This document shows positions 1-11,884 of a stretch of DNA of 55,519 bases, piece after piece. Source of the DNA: Entrophospora sp. SA101 (taxonomy: Eukaryota; Glomeromycota; Glomeromycetes; Entrophosporales; Entrophosporaceae); NCBI GenBank assembly GCA_958430865.1, contig CAUDNR010004258.1:953-56471 (forward strand). Reading direction: 5' to 3'. Under the pieces are notes generated by a model. It ran no database searches, was not told the DNA's origin, and saw only the letters and a program-made list of their open reading frames with translations. Every line of letters begins with the position of its first letter. The stretch's first letter is position 1. Made by a program: the position numbers and the translations under genes.

Positions 1-384
1 CATCATCTCACTATTAAAAATCAGTCATTAAACTATTTTATTGATAAAGATAAAAATTAAAAGTTTTATTTGCAAAGTCGATTCTTTCTTTTATCAGAAT
101 TATTACTAATATATGATGATAATGTCATTGAAGTCAGTAAAGATGATAATGGAGAATAGAAGTAGTAGAAAGTGGTTTTGGATGTTTTTAATAATATTAT
201 AAAAAACTCACTGCGCATGCAAATTTCAATGTTCATGCAATTTCCCATGATTATTTGTTAAGTAATATATAATGAATGAATGAAATCTTATATAATTGAT
301 AACGTTCATGTCTAGTAGTATGCATATTCGTGACCCTTAACCCCCCACATTCGGATATTCGAAAACTTTTGGACATAATATTCG
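1..384. other. AT-rich sequence before the first duplicated block, no gene seen
   Basis: I see no coding pattern in this stretch. It ends exactly where identity with the second copy of the 8-kb block begins; the base at 384 differs from its counterpart at 43552. The short open frames here are AT-rich noise without recognisable motifs. Confidence 0.5.
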
Positions 385-839
385 AGTTATTATTATATTA
401 TATTCGAAGCTGTAAAAGAAATTCTCCTTTGAAGATTTTTTTTTTTGTATATTGAACATGTGACATCAGATCAATTTTATTGAATGTACGCAGCATCAGT
501 ATTGTGTTACTTTCAGAAATTTTTAACGTAATAATATTTATTATTTATAACTATTAACTTGTTTTATTCTCATGTTACTGCTACTGCTACTTTTATTGCT
601 ACTGCTATCCTCTCTGCTTTTAACATTTGATGCATTTATGTTAAAAGTTGAACAAATTTCATAAATGTTTTATAGGAAATGATATAATATAATATAAATA
701 AACTTGATTATTATTATTATATACATATCTATTAAATGAAGTATTATAAATATTTAAAACGAAGATGTCAATTTTCTAGTTGATAAAAACAAACATTGCT
801 CTAAAGTTGTAATATCTTTTCATTAGTGTTAGACAGTTG

Positions 840-1690
840 ATTAATTAATTCTTGCAGTTGTTAGTCCACTCCTTTATTTAATCCTGGAATGTTGGGCATG
901 AATCGTTCTGCTGAGTAGACAGATATAGTTCCCCCTCATGAGTAGGTTATTTCGTAAGCCTTGGCTCTATTAATTTCTTCTTGTATATCATCAGGTAAAG
1001 AACGGACTAACTGCTATAGATAATTCAGGTCGTAACCTTTCCATAAACATTCTAGACCTTACTGTGGCTGGATAATTGTTCCTTCTGTGTTAAATGCTTC
1101 TGAACAATTCAAAGATATGTACTGCAAAAGCATCTACAGTGTTTTTTTAATTCAGCTGCCTATCCTTACAAAACTTCTTGTATTGCACCATTGTCAGTCT
1201 GACTGTTCCAGTGTTGGAATTACCTTGAGCTTGATTCCACCAAGTGGCTGTTCCTGCTTTTAATCTTGGTACTGCCATTTCTACTTTCCAATCATTTTCT
1301 ACTCTATTTGCAACAAAGGCTTGTTCTATTTCTTCTATCCAGGTAATTGGATCTCGGTCTCATCCTAAATAATATGGGTATTTTACATTGCTTAATTCCG
1401 CTGGTACAGCTGCTGGTGGTGGTGCTATTGCATTTACCAATTGAGCAAGTGTATTTGCAAGAGCTTGTATATCTTGTGCATTCATTGGGACTTGGTTTGG
1501 CTGTTAGATTTACTATTGGCTGGTTTAAATCAAAAAAGTTTTCGAGACCTGGAATAGAATCTTCGTTTGAGTCACTATCTGAGTTATCACTTAATTCATA
1601 ATTGCTGCTTGGACTATTATTTTCTTCATTTTTTTGTTCCACAAAACTTATAACTTCGTTTGGTGCTAATGTAAATAAGTTAGTCATAGC
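840..1690 (-). mobile_element. Decayed retrotransposon gag-like fragment (copy 1)
   Basis: Read on the minus strand across several stops and frame changes, this stretch gives a gag-like protein. An N-terminal piece (MNAQDIQALANTLAQLVNA, near 1480) is followed by YPYYLG, a TGA stop, then DPITWIEEIEQAFVANRVEN, WKVEMAVPRLKAGTATWWNQ, and further on MERLRPELSIAVSPFLP with DDIQEEINRAKAYEI. The WIEEIEQAF, ATWWNQ and RLRPEL spacing is typical of Ty3-type gag. The upstream minus-strand frame at 1687-1480 has an acidic Ser/Asp-rich stretch. No pol domains or long terminal repeats were seen nearby. It is a dead relic, duplicated intact at 44008-44858. Confidence 0.65.
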
Positions 1691-1770
1691 TGCTATTGTT
1701 ATATAATCTTGATATAATTGGGTAAAATCTTCTGGTATCCGATACTAATTAATAATACTTTGGGGACTTG

Positions 1771-2330
1771 TTATGGATCGTGTTCTGTTAATAAATGCTC
1801 AAAAGCAAGGACAGTATTAGAAGTGCAATTTATAGCTTGATAATTATCAGTTATCCGATTCCAAAATGCGAGGAATTCTGGTGAGAAGCTTTGACGTAAT
1901 GGATAACATTTTGAGCAAGATAGATGAGTTATAGATGTTAAACGTGAATATAATTGATGTTGTCTTTTGTGTCCTAAAGTATTTCTTTCAATAATATTAA
2001 AGTTCATTCAATTAATCCTCGTAAGGCAAATCGTCTGGGATATCTTCAAAAGAAATTTCCTCCAAGATAATATTCTCCTTTTTAATTAAATTGTTGCAAC
2101 TCTCCTTTTCTTTTGCAGTGGTACAACAAAGTGGCTTCTGAAAGATGAATTCCATTTTTCCCGCTTCTGTTAGTCCTTGGACTTTACAATATTTTTTATG
2201 TGTCCTTTACTCACAAAAGTAACAAGATTTATTTTTATAAATATTTTCAGTTGATCCCGATTGGTAATGTAAGTGGGATAGTTGTTGAGGATTTTTGTAG
2301 AAATGTTGAAGACTAGATCAATTAATTGTG
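1771..2330 (-). pseudogene. Decayed coding sequence with a zinc-knuckle-like motif (copy 1)
   Basis: Upstream of the gag relic on the same strand, one frame (2007-1771) encodes 78 residues including SFSPEFLAFWNRITDNYQ. Before it, around 2330-2040, another frame reads NKSCYFCE, a stop, then RTHKKYCKVQGLTEAG. The CxxC, H and C order resembles a damaged CCHC zinc knuckle but the last spacing is one residue short. I cannot name the parent protein; it may belong to the same or an adjacent decayed retroelement. It is repeated identically in the second block. Confidence 0.35.
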
Positions 2331-2584
2331 GATCTCTAATCCTTCCTTCTAAAATTTGTTGATATACTTTAACAAAGGTTTCTGATTTAATATGTTCCGA
2401 ATTAAATTCTTTTAAATTGCATTTAAATTTGTAAATTAAAAGTATAAGAAAATGAATTGACCTCGTAAGGTATGAAGTAAAGGATAAAGAAGTAAAATAA
2501 AGAAATACAAAAATAAGATAAAGGAAACATAAGGAATATGAGAAATGAAAATCCGTAGATTATATTTTTGATTTCCGTTAACAC

Positions 2585-2616
2585 ATTAATATTAATATTA
2601 ATATTAATATTAATAT
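2585..2616. repeat. (ATTAAT)n microsatellite
   Basis: About five tandem copies of ATTAAT. The same array with the same copy number occurs at 45753-45784 in the duplicated block, which fits very recent duplication or one sequence placed twice. Confidence 0.8.
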
Positions 2617-2741
2617 AAAAAAATAAAATTTTACCGTGTTACTATTGCTGTCTTTTTCTAAATTCAGTAATTTGTCGTTTTTGCGCAGAGTTTTGGCAGT
2701 CATTAAGAAGTTTCAGCAAGCAACCTTATTAGAGACAGTCA

Positions 2742-2911
2742 AGAATCAGGAAATACAAGGTATTCTCTTGAATTGCAAGCCAATCAACAAGAGATGAACA
2801 AACAAGCCCAAGAAATTCAGCAATTAAAACAGGAATTATATTTAGCCAATAAGCCTTTGCCAGTCTTACCAAGGAAAAAATGCAAAATGGAAACAAGAGC
2901 AAATAATTGAA
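2742..2911 (+). pseudogene. Coiled-coil-like protein fragment (copy 1)
   Basis: A plus-strand frame without an ATG start reads LELQANQQEMNKQAQEIQQL followed by KQELYLANKPLPVLPRKK and stops at 2911. The heptad-like Gln/Leu spacing suggests a coiled coil followed by a Pro-rich tail. No gene can be built around it and the parent is unknown. Confidence 0.35.
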
Positions 2912-3419
2912 GTAAAACCAGACCAACTTATGCCAATTCTTTTTTATCAAACCTATTTTTAACTTTAATCATTAAAAGATAATATGAGGCATGCTGCAAC
3001 AAAATCAGACAAAGTGAACATTGGTTTTACCAAGGACTTCAGGATTCAAAATTTAGTTATTATCATCGCATTTGTTTTGTAATAGTAATATATAGTAATT
3101 TAATAGTGCCCAAAAGTACAAACACGTAAAAGTGTGATCGATTTTCGGTAGTGATACGCAAGAGCGTCCTGGACTTTTTTACATGGAAAAATGATACCTG
3201 AAGGCAATAAATAACTATGTGAAAAAGGTTTCTAGAGCGCGAAAATATAACTTTTGGTAACACGCAAAGGTAGAATAATATAAGGCAGAGATAAAGAAAA
3301 GTTAGTTTTATGAACCCGAGTAATGGTAACATGTTTTTTTTTTAATATTTACTTTTATATCGATTTTTATATTAATATTTTTTATATATATTTAGGAACA
3401 TGACTTCTTTTCCAAAGGT

Positions 3420-5330
3420 TAATGGTTAAACGAAATCAGAAAGAATTATTTTATTTATTATTAATTATGATATATTCTTGTAATAACAATTATATTAATT
3501 ATACTATAATCATTTTTAGAAAATAGGTAGAAAACTTAACATCAAAATCCTAATTGATATATGGTTAAGTTAAAAAGATGGAAACTTGTATCTAAAAATG
3601 ATAATGAAATGTGTAATAAATAATGCAATAGTTGATTTTGACAGAGAAAGTAGAAAAGGTTATTTTTTCATTCGTAAAAAAAAACCAAGGAGCCTTCTCA
3701 TGCTTATGCCTCGTACAAGAGCTGGTGCTTCATTATTTTGCAAGTGACCCGAGGCTAAGGATGATACCACAACCATACATATAATTCCACTCCTTAATAT
3801 ACTAAGAAATATTAAAAATCAAAAACCCAATTATCTATTATTGTATTGGTGAATGTGTATCTAAAAGCGTAGAACATCGTCGATTCGAAATAACTAATGA
3901 AGAAAGGAAAGCAAGCTTTGATGCAAATAGCAACACGAAAAAAGTAAAACGTAACGTATTGAAATCAGCGGTCTATCCAAGATGAACTATACATAATATG
4001 GCATTCTCTTTTTTCAAGAAACTACATAATCGCTTCGATAAGTGATTGACCACCACCTAAAGAAATTAGAACATACGGGCTGATTTTATTAAGTGATTGA
4101 CTCTGAAAGGAAGACGTGATAAGTGTACGCAATACGTCAACCGTATCCAGGGATCTTTTATTGGATCTCTTTTGCAGAATCCGAGTTATCATAATCTGAC
4201 TTTTTATGTATATTATTAACACTGGCAGTAAGTATCGCTGTTTCCATTTATTTTAACTAATAGCGTATGCTCAAAAAGAATAAAGGGATTTATTATAAAA
4301 GAAATTGAAACAGTAGTTAAGAGAACAAGATACACTATCAAGAAGAGCTTTTAAAAACAAAAATATATTTATGCAATAGTTTAATTAATATTTAAAGGCT
4401 TCTAGAGTAGAAAATTGTAAATTTTATAATTTTCTTTCTATATTTATATATGAGAATAATCCCATATATCATAAAATGGTATAATGATAAATAATAAACA
4501 AAAAACCCAATTTTAATGTTGATTGCTGCTGGTCCTAATTGTTCAGGAAAATTCAACATTGTAAAAATATATGAGTTGAAGCGAAAGATGCTCGACATTT
4601 TATCCTTCATATGTGTGAATGGTAACGTATTTGATCGGAAAGGAAATTAGACGAAGAATGACTTGCGGGAGAATTGAAGAGCTTTTTTTTTTTTTTTTTT
4701 TGCAAGAAAAGACTACATCACAGATTAATCGACAAAAAATTAGATGAGCCATAGAGCGATGAAGCTAAAAAACCTAATAAAATCATCATCACAGAGGGAC
4801 ATGTTTTAGGATTTGATATCAAAATTTATTGTGATGTTGATGATAGCTTGCGTTTGATATGGAAATCCAAAGAAATCCTTCCTTAATATAAGAAAACGAT
4901 TGGTGTTGAACCTAAAAATGTGGAAAGGATGGATCTCTCTGAATCTTTGTGTATATGAACTAATCACACTAAACTTTTAACTCATCAATATATTATCCCT
5001 ACTAAAAGTATGTTGGTTTAGTTCTTAATTATAATACTTGAGCGTGTTGAAAAAGTGCTTAACCTCATTAATCCATATTTCAATAATGAACAAGGATTTC
5101 AAAAGAATTCAGACCGAAGAAAGATCCTATCAACAAAATGAAAACAAGCCTGAACCCTTATTTAATCCATCTATACTTTTGTGTTGAGTACTCCAATTAT
5201 TCTATATGAAGGATATCGAATAACTAAAAAAGTTGGAACAAGAAACAAAATAAAATATTCGAGTAAAACATTAATATTACATTATGTTGTTACGATTTTG
5301 ATCCTTGCGATGTAATGTTCACTTTTATGA
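3420..5330 (+). other. Decayed sequence with short coding-like stretches (copy 1)
   Basis: Plus-strand reading gives isolated protein-like runs broken by stops, such as SVEHRRFEITNEERKASFDA near 3870-3930, GHVLGFDIKIYCDVDDSLRL near 4800-4860 and IGVEPKNVERMDLSESLCI near 4900-4955. I recognise none of them. They look like remnants of one or more old genes or transposons. A stretch at 3640-3710 resembles 15655-15725, upstream of the kinase relic (a run of A followed by CAAGGAGC and TTCT), so part of it may be a dispersed repeat. Confidence 0.35.
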
Positions 5331-5496
5331 TTTTGTTATAGCCTGCCTGCCCCACATATTATATATTTTTATTATTATTATTGTTTTATTTTTTTTTTTT
5401 TCTAATTACGTAAATATAATAATTATATTATATATTATAAAAAAAAATATTAGAATTATTTGTCTTTCCTTATAAGAAAAAAGTGGGTTGTTTTAT

Positions 5497-6112
5497 TTAG
5501 ATTATAGTAGATGATATAGCTGGTTCATCTGATAATAAATTTTGACCTATCAGATATTGTTGTAAACTATAAAATAATTCAAGTTGTTCTTTTGGTTTAA
5601 GTGAATTAATTGCTGATTGAAGAACTGTTCCCACTTCAACAGTTGATGTCTTTTTATTATTATTAATGAAAATAATCATTTAGTTTTAATAATTATATAA
5701 ATATAAAGTATGAATATTCAAGGTTATTATAGTTAGCTAGCTTACCTTAATGAAACTTTGATAATACATATATGAAAATAATCCCATCAAGAATTGACAA
5801 TCCATACGATCAGTTAAACCGCCATGTCCAGGAATTGAATCACCAAAATCCTAGTAAACACCAAAATATATAAGTAATCATTCGTCATGAATTCGAAATC
5901 GCATATAAAATAAAAGCAAATAAACCTTCAAATGGAATGCTCTTTTAACTCCACTAGCAAAAAATCCACCAAATGGTGCAATAAGTGATGCAAAACATGC
6001 CATAAAAACAACATGCCATTCGAGTGGCGCAATCCAAACAGATCTCACATCTGTAAATGGCTAATATTTACATAAATATTGTAATAATTGATATATTTGA
6101 AATTATATTTAC

Positions 6113-6150
<38 letters not shown>

Positions 6151-7904
6151 TAAATACTAACAAATCTTCTGAAAAGTGCAGCCAGCCAAGGATTAAGATC
6201 ATAATTTTGTGGAATGAAAACTGGATTTGGATCACAAGTTAATGTTCCAGAAAATGCCGTTGCACCAAGCTCCTATAGTTTACAAAATAGATTTAAATAT
6301 TAATTAGATGATTGACTTTCAACACAAATAGACATCATATAGTCGTTTGAATAATAATAACCCATTTTACAAACCTTAACTGGACAAATCATATATTCCC
6401 AACGTCTTAACAAAGAAGCCCACTGAAAAAAATTTTTTGTGTATATATATAACATATATTAATTGAAAGTTTAATTTGATTTTTGATGTTTTTATAGTAA
6501 ATTACTTACAAAAGAGCCAAATATTAGAGTACAAATCCATGCTCCAACAAAACCTTCCCATGTCTTCTTAGGACTCAATTTTATCAATGGAGTTTTGCCC
6601 CAAAAGAATCCACAAATATAAGCGAAAATGTCGTTACAAATTACCAAAGACACCGGTAAAACAAACCTACCATTATCAATAATGTTATATTATTATTAGA
6701 ATTATGATTATTATAATTTTGTCAATAAAATAACTTATAATCACCAAATCAATCCTTCAAAAATATTATTAACGATAAAATGACTTTGGCATACAACGAT
6801 CAATAGTGTCATATGTGTCCATGCAAATTGGGTGAATTGAAATTTATAATGACCTTTTTTAAGATTTGCAACAAAAAACACAAATCCTAAATATTAATGA
6901 GGAAGAGAAAATGAAATTATTAATTAAAGATTGGTTGATTGATTGATTTTAAATAAATAAATATATATATTGAAGTTTTTACCTGTACAGTATAAAGCAA
7001 ATGATATGAATCGATGGTGTGTTGCAAGTGGAAGTAAAAATGCATCTACCAGTACAACTTCCTTAAAATAATGAATTATCGATTCACCATAAAGAAAATA
7101 ATTTGTACTAACTAGAAAATACCTATTATATAAATATTAACAAATATTATTATTTCGACAGGTTACATTTAAAACAATAATAAATCAAAAATTTTACCAA
7201 TTCAATGTTTTAAACCATGGCAATTTTTTCTCTTTACTTGGCACATGAGCGATCGCAATAACTTCTTTGTAAACTAAAGTTTGAATAATCTCCACTAACA
7301 AGATCACCCATATATGGCCTAATGCAAGTATTGCAAAAAAACCACCAATCATCACAAATGTCCAAATTGTCCGTACAGTCATATTTTTCCATTTTTTAAT
7401 TGATGGTTGGTCTACAAGTAAATTACTTGATGTTTCCTAATTAATCAATTAATTTATTTATTTATTAAAATATCACCATTAATATATTATATATATTTTA
7501 ATAAATCAATAAATAAATTTATATAATATTGTATGTATATCCTTTTAGGAGGGTTTTTTTTTGATTTCAAAGAAACAAATAACTACACTTTTTAAAACAT
7601 CTTCCTTCGTCAAACCGGTGGCTTTTGTATTACCATTGTAAGAATGTTGACGTTGTAGTATTTCTCCAACCTTCTCTGTGCTTTGATTATGATTAAAATT
7701 ATTACTTTTGTTATTATCTTGTAAATGGTGTAATTGTTGATGCTGTTGTTGTTGATTTTGATTTTGAATTAGATGCTGTTGATTATGTTGTAATGGATCT
7801 TGTTTATAGTTTAGTTGAGAGTTGTTAAGTGAGGATAACGGAGTATCTGTGGTAGTAGTTTCAGATTTAATAAGGTTCTTTCGTTTTTTTGTCATTTTTG
7901 TCAT
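5497..7904 (-). CDS. CDS1: Phosphatidate cytidylyltransferase (CDP-diacylglycerol synthase), copy 1
   Basis: This enzyme makes CDP-diacylglycerol from phosphatidic acid and CTP, the precursor of phosphatidylinositol, phosphatidylserine and cardiolipin, in ER-type membranes. Ten exons in phase give 515 residues: 7904-7587, 7436-7198, 7122-6983, 6886-6745, 6666-6510, 6422-6375, 6272-6162, 6060-5926, 5850-5746, 5649-5497. The first ~100 residues are polar and Gln/Asn-rich. Several hydrophobic membrane segments follow (for example [19 protein letters not shown]). The family signature spans exons 8 and 9 at about residues 422-446: [15 protein letters not shown], then [11 protein letters not shown] with the conserved Asp residues. 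[13 protein letters not shown] is another conserved stretch. Length and domain order match fungal and animal CDS enzymes. All introns are GT-AG. The gene looks intact; a second identical copy lies at 48665-51072. Confidence 0.93.
6113..6151. repeat. (AAT)n microsatellite in CDS1 intron 7
   Basis: About thirteen AAT repeats inside the intron between CDS1 exons 7 and 8. The second copy at 49281-49319 has the same length. Such loci usually change length quickly, so equality argues for extremely recent duplication or duplicate placement. Confidence 0.85.
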
Positions 7905-8089
7905 TAGAAATTATAAAAAAAAAAATATAATAAAATGAATGATCGGATATATTTTTTTGGGGTGGCGCGAAAAAAGGTAAAATGAATCCGTGGGTAATTT
8001 TGAAAGAATGCTATATATATATATTAAAATTTAAAAAAATATTACAAGTGTAACCTTAATATTCAACATTTAATACTTTTTTTGAAAGT

Positions 8090-8570
8090 CACTTGATGAC
8101 ATGCATTCATAGTTTTATCTAACTAATACTAAGTTCATGCATGTACAAGGTTCATTTTCTGGTCGTGGATCTTTTACTTTTATAAAAGTTTCAAAGATGT
8201 TCTGGAAGGTCGCAGATTCTTCACGTCTTCCAAGCCGTCTAAAAAAATAATTTTACCTCCATATAAATTAAAAAATTTTTTCATGGAATTAATTTAAAAT
8301 TGTCATACTTAAAGATCTTGCCTGTTATTTTTGATAATCCTTTTTAATTTCATTTATTGAGATATCATCCATACAATAAACAAAATCACTTTTATTAGGA
8401 TCCACATATACACATTGTTGGCCATTTAAAAAAAAAATGTCTACATATTTTTCTTGGAGTACGAGAAAATCACGAGATATCGCAAGAACATCATTTTGAC
8501 GCTTCTTCAAAAACTTGCGATACACAGTCAGATTTTTCAGCCCTTTTTTTCTATTACTATGTTAATATTA
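8090..8570 (-). CDS. Hypothetical protein, start and splicing unresolved
   Basis: The minus strand has a frame of about 66 residues ending at 8325 (KFLKKRQNDVLAISRDFLV, then CVYVDPNKSDFVYCMDDI), extending upstream to about 8550 without a clear ATG. A second coding-like stretch downstream at about 8238-8113 reads RRLGRREESATFQNIFETFI and ends CTCMNLVLVR. A splice acceptor precedes the second stretch, but I found no donor that joins them in frame. I do not recognise the protein. The 8-kb duplication boundary at 8358 falls inside the first stretch, so the second copy keeps only the downstream part. Confidence 0.35.
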
Positions 8571-9143
8571 ATATCGAATATATATAAACTTGTTAGCAGA
8601 TACCCTGAGCACGTGATTTTGTAACACGTATGAGGTAATTTTACTATTTTAGTTATTTTTATATAAATAATCTTACGATTTTTAAATAAAAAGGATTAAT
8701 AATTTGTAAGCTTTTAATAATAAATATAAATAAATATTTTTTTGAAATAAATAATCACATGTTTTGATAACTCGGATTCTTTGATAAACCGGGTCACCAT
8801 CCCCAGTCACCCAAGTTTATCTGTCTGTGTATTTGTGATTTTTATTTTTTAATTTTACATACAAATTTTTAAAATTTGACTCCTGCATTTTTAATGATAT
8901 ATTTAAGAGAGGTGATTTTTAAATAATACCTTCCATTTTGAGTTCTAAAACTCGCTTTTCAATAGGTATTGAAATTAAGGAATTGTGTAGGGCGTCATGC
9001 CGAATTTAGTCTCTACACTTCCAATATACAAGCAAGATACATGCATTACATAGAAAAATTTATTTATTTATTTATTTATTTAATTCTTACTATTTTTAAA
9101 AAGTAAAACATATTTCATAGAATATATAGTTTTTTTTATTTTT
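8571..9143. other. Intergenic, AT-rich
   Basis: No coding pattern or RNA gene seen. An (ATTT)n run at 9058-9082 lies just downstream of the glutathione peroxidase stop. CACGTG at 8610 is a possible E-box-type site but is uninformative alone. Confidence 0.4.
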
Positions 9144-9789
9144 TTAAATGTATTTTTTAACGTCGTCTTCTAAACCATCAGGCTAAAAAAATGTAAATAA
9201 AAATGTTGTTGTAATTATTTTTTTTTTTTTTTTGGAAATAAGTTCAGCTTTATTATTGTTATTATTTTACCTTAACATCAGAAAGATAGCGTTTGACAAC
9301 ATTTCCTTGACCATCGATCAAGAATTTTTCGAAATTCCATTTAATATCTCCTGGCAACTTTGACTTCAGAAATTGATAAACTGGACTTGTTGACTCACCA
9401 TTGACTTCAATTTTTGCGAATAGCGGAAAAGTCACATGATGTTTGTCATTTCTGCAAAACTTTTCGATTTCTTTTTTCCCCAAATAAATTTTTTTAAATG
9501 TTACCTTTTTTTTTAAAAAAATAATAATAAAATCAACATTTAAATTATTTGTTTATTTACCTTCTTCGGTACCAGGTTCTTGACCTAGGAATTGATTACA
9601 GGGAAATCCAAGAACTTCGAATCCTGCATTTTTGTATTTTTGATAAAGGTTTTCTAATCCATCATATTGTGGAGTATATCCACAATTTGAAGCAACATTC
9701 ACTACCAATAAAGTTTTTCCTTTATATTGTGAAAATTTCAAAGGATTTTTTTTAATGTCGAGAGCTTCTAATTCATAAAAACTAGTCAT
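9144..9789 (-). CDS. Thiol glutathione peroxidase (Gpx3/Hyr1 type)
   Basis: Reduces organic and hydrogen peroxides; non-selenium fungal enzymes of this type normally use thioredoxin. Exons 9789-9561, 9470-9271 and 9182-9144 join in phase to 155 residues, the usual length of short fungal enzymes. The peroxidatic Cys is Cys36 in [12 protein letters not shown], a cysteine codon rather than selenocysteine. Gln70 is in [10 protein letters not shown], and Trp121-Asn122 lie in [10 protein letters not shown]. Cys82 (IEKFCRND) sits where the resolving Cys of yeast Gpx3 lies. Exon 2 begins at an acceptor 10 bases upstream of GAAAAG; the obvious AG further upstream would bring an early stop. There is no signal peptide, so it is probably cytosolic. 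It lies outside the duplicated block and appears once. Confidence 0.92.
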
Positions 9790-10129
9790 TTTTGTAGTTT
9801 GTTGTATAATTGAAAAAATTAATAAAAAATAAAAGTTTGTTTGTTGATGAAAAATAATTTTGTCAGAACACTATTTGTATTTATAAAAACTTGCCTTTTG
9901 CTATTATTATATTAACATCATTAAAAAACTTTCAAGTAACCCGCGTAATTGATTTAAAGTTTTTTTGACATATTAAATTAATTAATGATGATCCTAAAAA
10001 GTTGGTGGGACCTCTTAAATTTTTAGCCGCGATTAAAATAAAATTAGCATTAGATTTTATACCCAAAAACGGCAAATTTGAAACTCTCGAGTTTCAAACA
10101 TCATTTTGTACTGTATATCCGTCGAATAG
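9790..10129. other. Intergenic upstream of the peroxidase
   Basis: AT-rich sequence holding the presumed promoter of the minus-strand peroxidase gene. I see no TATA-like element at a convincing position and no other gene. Confidence 0.35.
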
Positions 10130-10395
10130 CATTCGCAGACTAATCAACCAGGTAATAATCGAATAAACGTTTGCTGATTAATCAACCAGGCAATCATCGA
10201 ATAACGTTCGCTGATTAATCAACCAAGTAATCATCGAATAAACGTTTGCTGATTAATCAACCAGGTAATAATCGAATAACGTTCGCTGATTAATCAACCA
10301 AGTAATCATCGAATAACGTTCGCTGATTAATCAACCAAGTAATCATCGAATAACGTTCGCTGATTAATCAACGAGATAATCGTTGAATAATCGAC
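10130..10395 (+). repeat. Tandem repeat, ~37-38 bp period, about seven units
   Basis: The unit has the form CTGATTAATCAACCAGG followed by TAATAATCGAATAACGTTCG. Units differ at a few positions: ATAAACGTTTG versus ATAACGTTCG, and CCAGG versus CCAAG. Units follow one another directly, with no unique spacers, so this is a minisatellite and not a CRISPR-type array. The last units degrade into AATCGACGAATG, which leads straight into the hairpin at 10398. Confidence 0.88.
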
Positions 10396-10397
10396 GA

Positions 10398-10488
10398 ATG
10401 CTATATTAATATTATTACAATATGCGAAATGGGTGTCAGTATTTTAGCGACATCCATTTTGCATATTGTAATAATATTAATATAGCAT
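10398..10488. repeat. Near-perfect inverted repeat, 40-bp arms and 11-base loop
   Basis: Left arm 10398-10437 and right arm 10449-10488 are reverse complements at 38 of 40 positions, starting ATGCTATATTAATATTATTA. The two differences are near the loop. The loop is 10438-10448. It directly follows the tandem array, so the two may be parts of one repeat element. I found no target-site duplication. Confidence 0.88.
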
Positions 10489-11108
10489 GGCGGAAGGAAA
10501 TTTTATTTTATTGGTTGTAAAATCTGAAATGGTATGGAAATAATACACCACTTCTATTTTAGATAGTAATAAAGTTTGACATTATATTCAACTATGCAAA
10601 ACTATAAACGTGTTATCAGATAATTGTACTGTATCAACTGAAAAATATAATTATTTTCAGCTGATAACAGAATTTATGATGAATACTTGCCTTTAACGTT
10701 TCTCATAAAGTCGTAATATTAAAACAATTGATTGATCTCTTAATTAGTAAGAAATTATTATATTAAAAATTTCACTTCTAATAAAACTTTATGGGTGCTT
10801 GATGGCAGAAATTTAAACAATATTCTATACTTGATTCTACACATAATAGTATTTACAACTTTGTCACTATTAGTTAAAAAGATTTATGTAGTGTATCCAA
10901 GTGAATGAATGAATGTTTACTCAGTAAAGCCGGATATTTCAAACATTTTGGTCGTCTTTAAAAAAACTAAATCATCTGTTTTTTACTTGAACTTCGCACG
11001 ACTTGCGTGCTAAATGAATGTTTCCCTTGGAAAATTTCAATGGTCATCATAGTTTTTCATTCAAAGTAGATTTATTGCTCGAATGCGTCGTGATTTCGTG
11101 GTATTAAA

Positions 11109-11268
11109 ATGGGTTGCAATTCGTGTAAAAAACCGTCAAGTGGGCATACAAAAGTGAAAGTTGTTCCATACCAAAATCGAGTTGCTTTAAACTCAGTTTG
11201 CAGACAACAAGTTGGAATCGTCAGATTTTTAAAAATCATTTCCTTCACCCTTCTTTATTTTCTTTAAA
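11109..11268 (+). CDS. Small hypothetical ORF beginning MGCNSCKK
   Basis: ATG at 11109 opens a frame reading MGCNSCKKPSSGHTKVKVV and continuing PYQNRVALNSVCRQQ before a hydrophobic AT-rich run and a stop near 11268. Met-Gly-Cys is compatible with N-myristoylation and palmitoylation, but that is only a motif match. The end may instead be a splice donor (CAACAA/GTTGGA). A later plus-strand stretch at about 11465-11540 (HMEEKKGTAFVKGNDVRKTW) could be a further exon, but I could not join the two in phase. Not recognised. Confidence 0.3.
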
Positions 11269-11884
11269 ACTTAGGTTATAAAAAACATTTCGAATTTTGT
11301 TTCATTTCTAAATAATACTTTTTGATTTTTCTACTAATTCTTTTAACTAAATTTATAAATTACGTGTATTATAAAATTATTGCTATAATATTAATACTTT
11401 ATTAGATTATCTGCCGAATCCAACGGTTTTGATAAATATGAATATTTGATTATTCTAAAGTTTGGGATTTATAGATCACATGGAGGAAAAGAAGGGCACA
11501 GCTTTTGTTAAAGGAAACGATGTACGTAAAACTTGGAGGAAAGGTATATTCTTTGGATTAAGTTTTAATCCAGATTATTTTTATCTTATGATAAACCATA
11601 TTTGCAAAATAAATTGTTACAAGAGTCTTCCCTCCGACTACAACAGCAATGCCATTATATCTCATAGTGTTTTTCTCATTTTCTATACTATTATTATACT
11701 ATTATTATGGTCATGATAAATCAACATGTCATTTTTATTAAAACAAATTTACTATGTAGTATATACATATTAAACTTCATCATTTGCTAATAAGATTTGA
11801 AAATTTTCGATATCAATGCTATATAGTTTTCAAAATATATAAAAGTCTTAATTTAGAAATGTATATATGCTATTTATTATTATT

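Larger units (their letters stand above)
385..8358 (+). repeat. Large duplicated block, copy 1 (about 7.97 kb)
   Basis: Every landmark in this block recurs 43168 bases further on, at 43553-51526, in the same orientation, including homopolymer lengths and microsatellites. I found no base difference in the parts I compared. The block carries a gag-like relic, decayed sequence and the complete CDS1 gene. It ends inside a hypothetical reading frame (8325-8525), so that frame is whole only in this copy. I see no inverted ends or flanking target duplication that would make the block a transposon. Alternatives are a recent segmental duplication or an assembly that placed the same sequence twice. Confidence 0.95.

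Noticed and set aside
1347..1601. Plus-strand ORF of 84 residues
   Set aside because: Shadow of the minus-strand gag-like relic, whose motifs are clear; same for the copy at 44515-44769.
385..8358. The 8-kb block as a single mobile element
   Set aside because: It has no inverted or long terminal repeats, no matching target duplication at the two copies, and includes a normal housekeeping gene.
9470..9560. Early stop in glutathione peroxidase after the first AG of intron 1
   Set aside because: Using the acceptor at 9471-9472 instead gives a continuous frame with the conserved resolving Cys; the upstream AG is not the splice site.
10130..10395. Regularly repeated units resembling a CRISPR array
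   Set aside because: Units are contiguous with no unique spacers, and the surrounding genes are eukaryotic with introns. It is a minisatellite.
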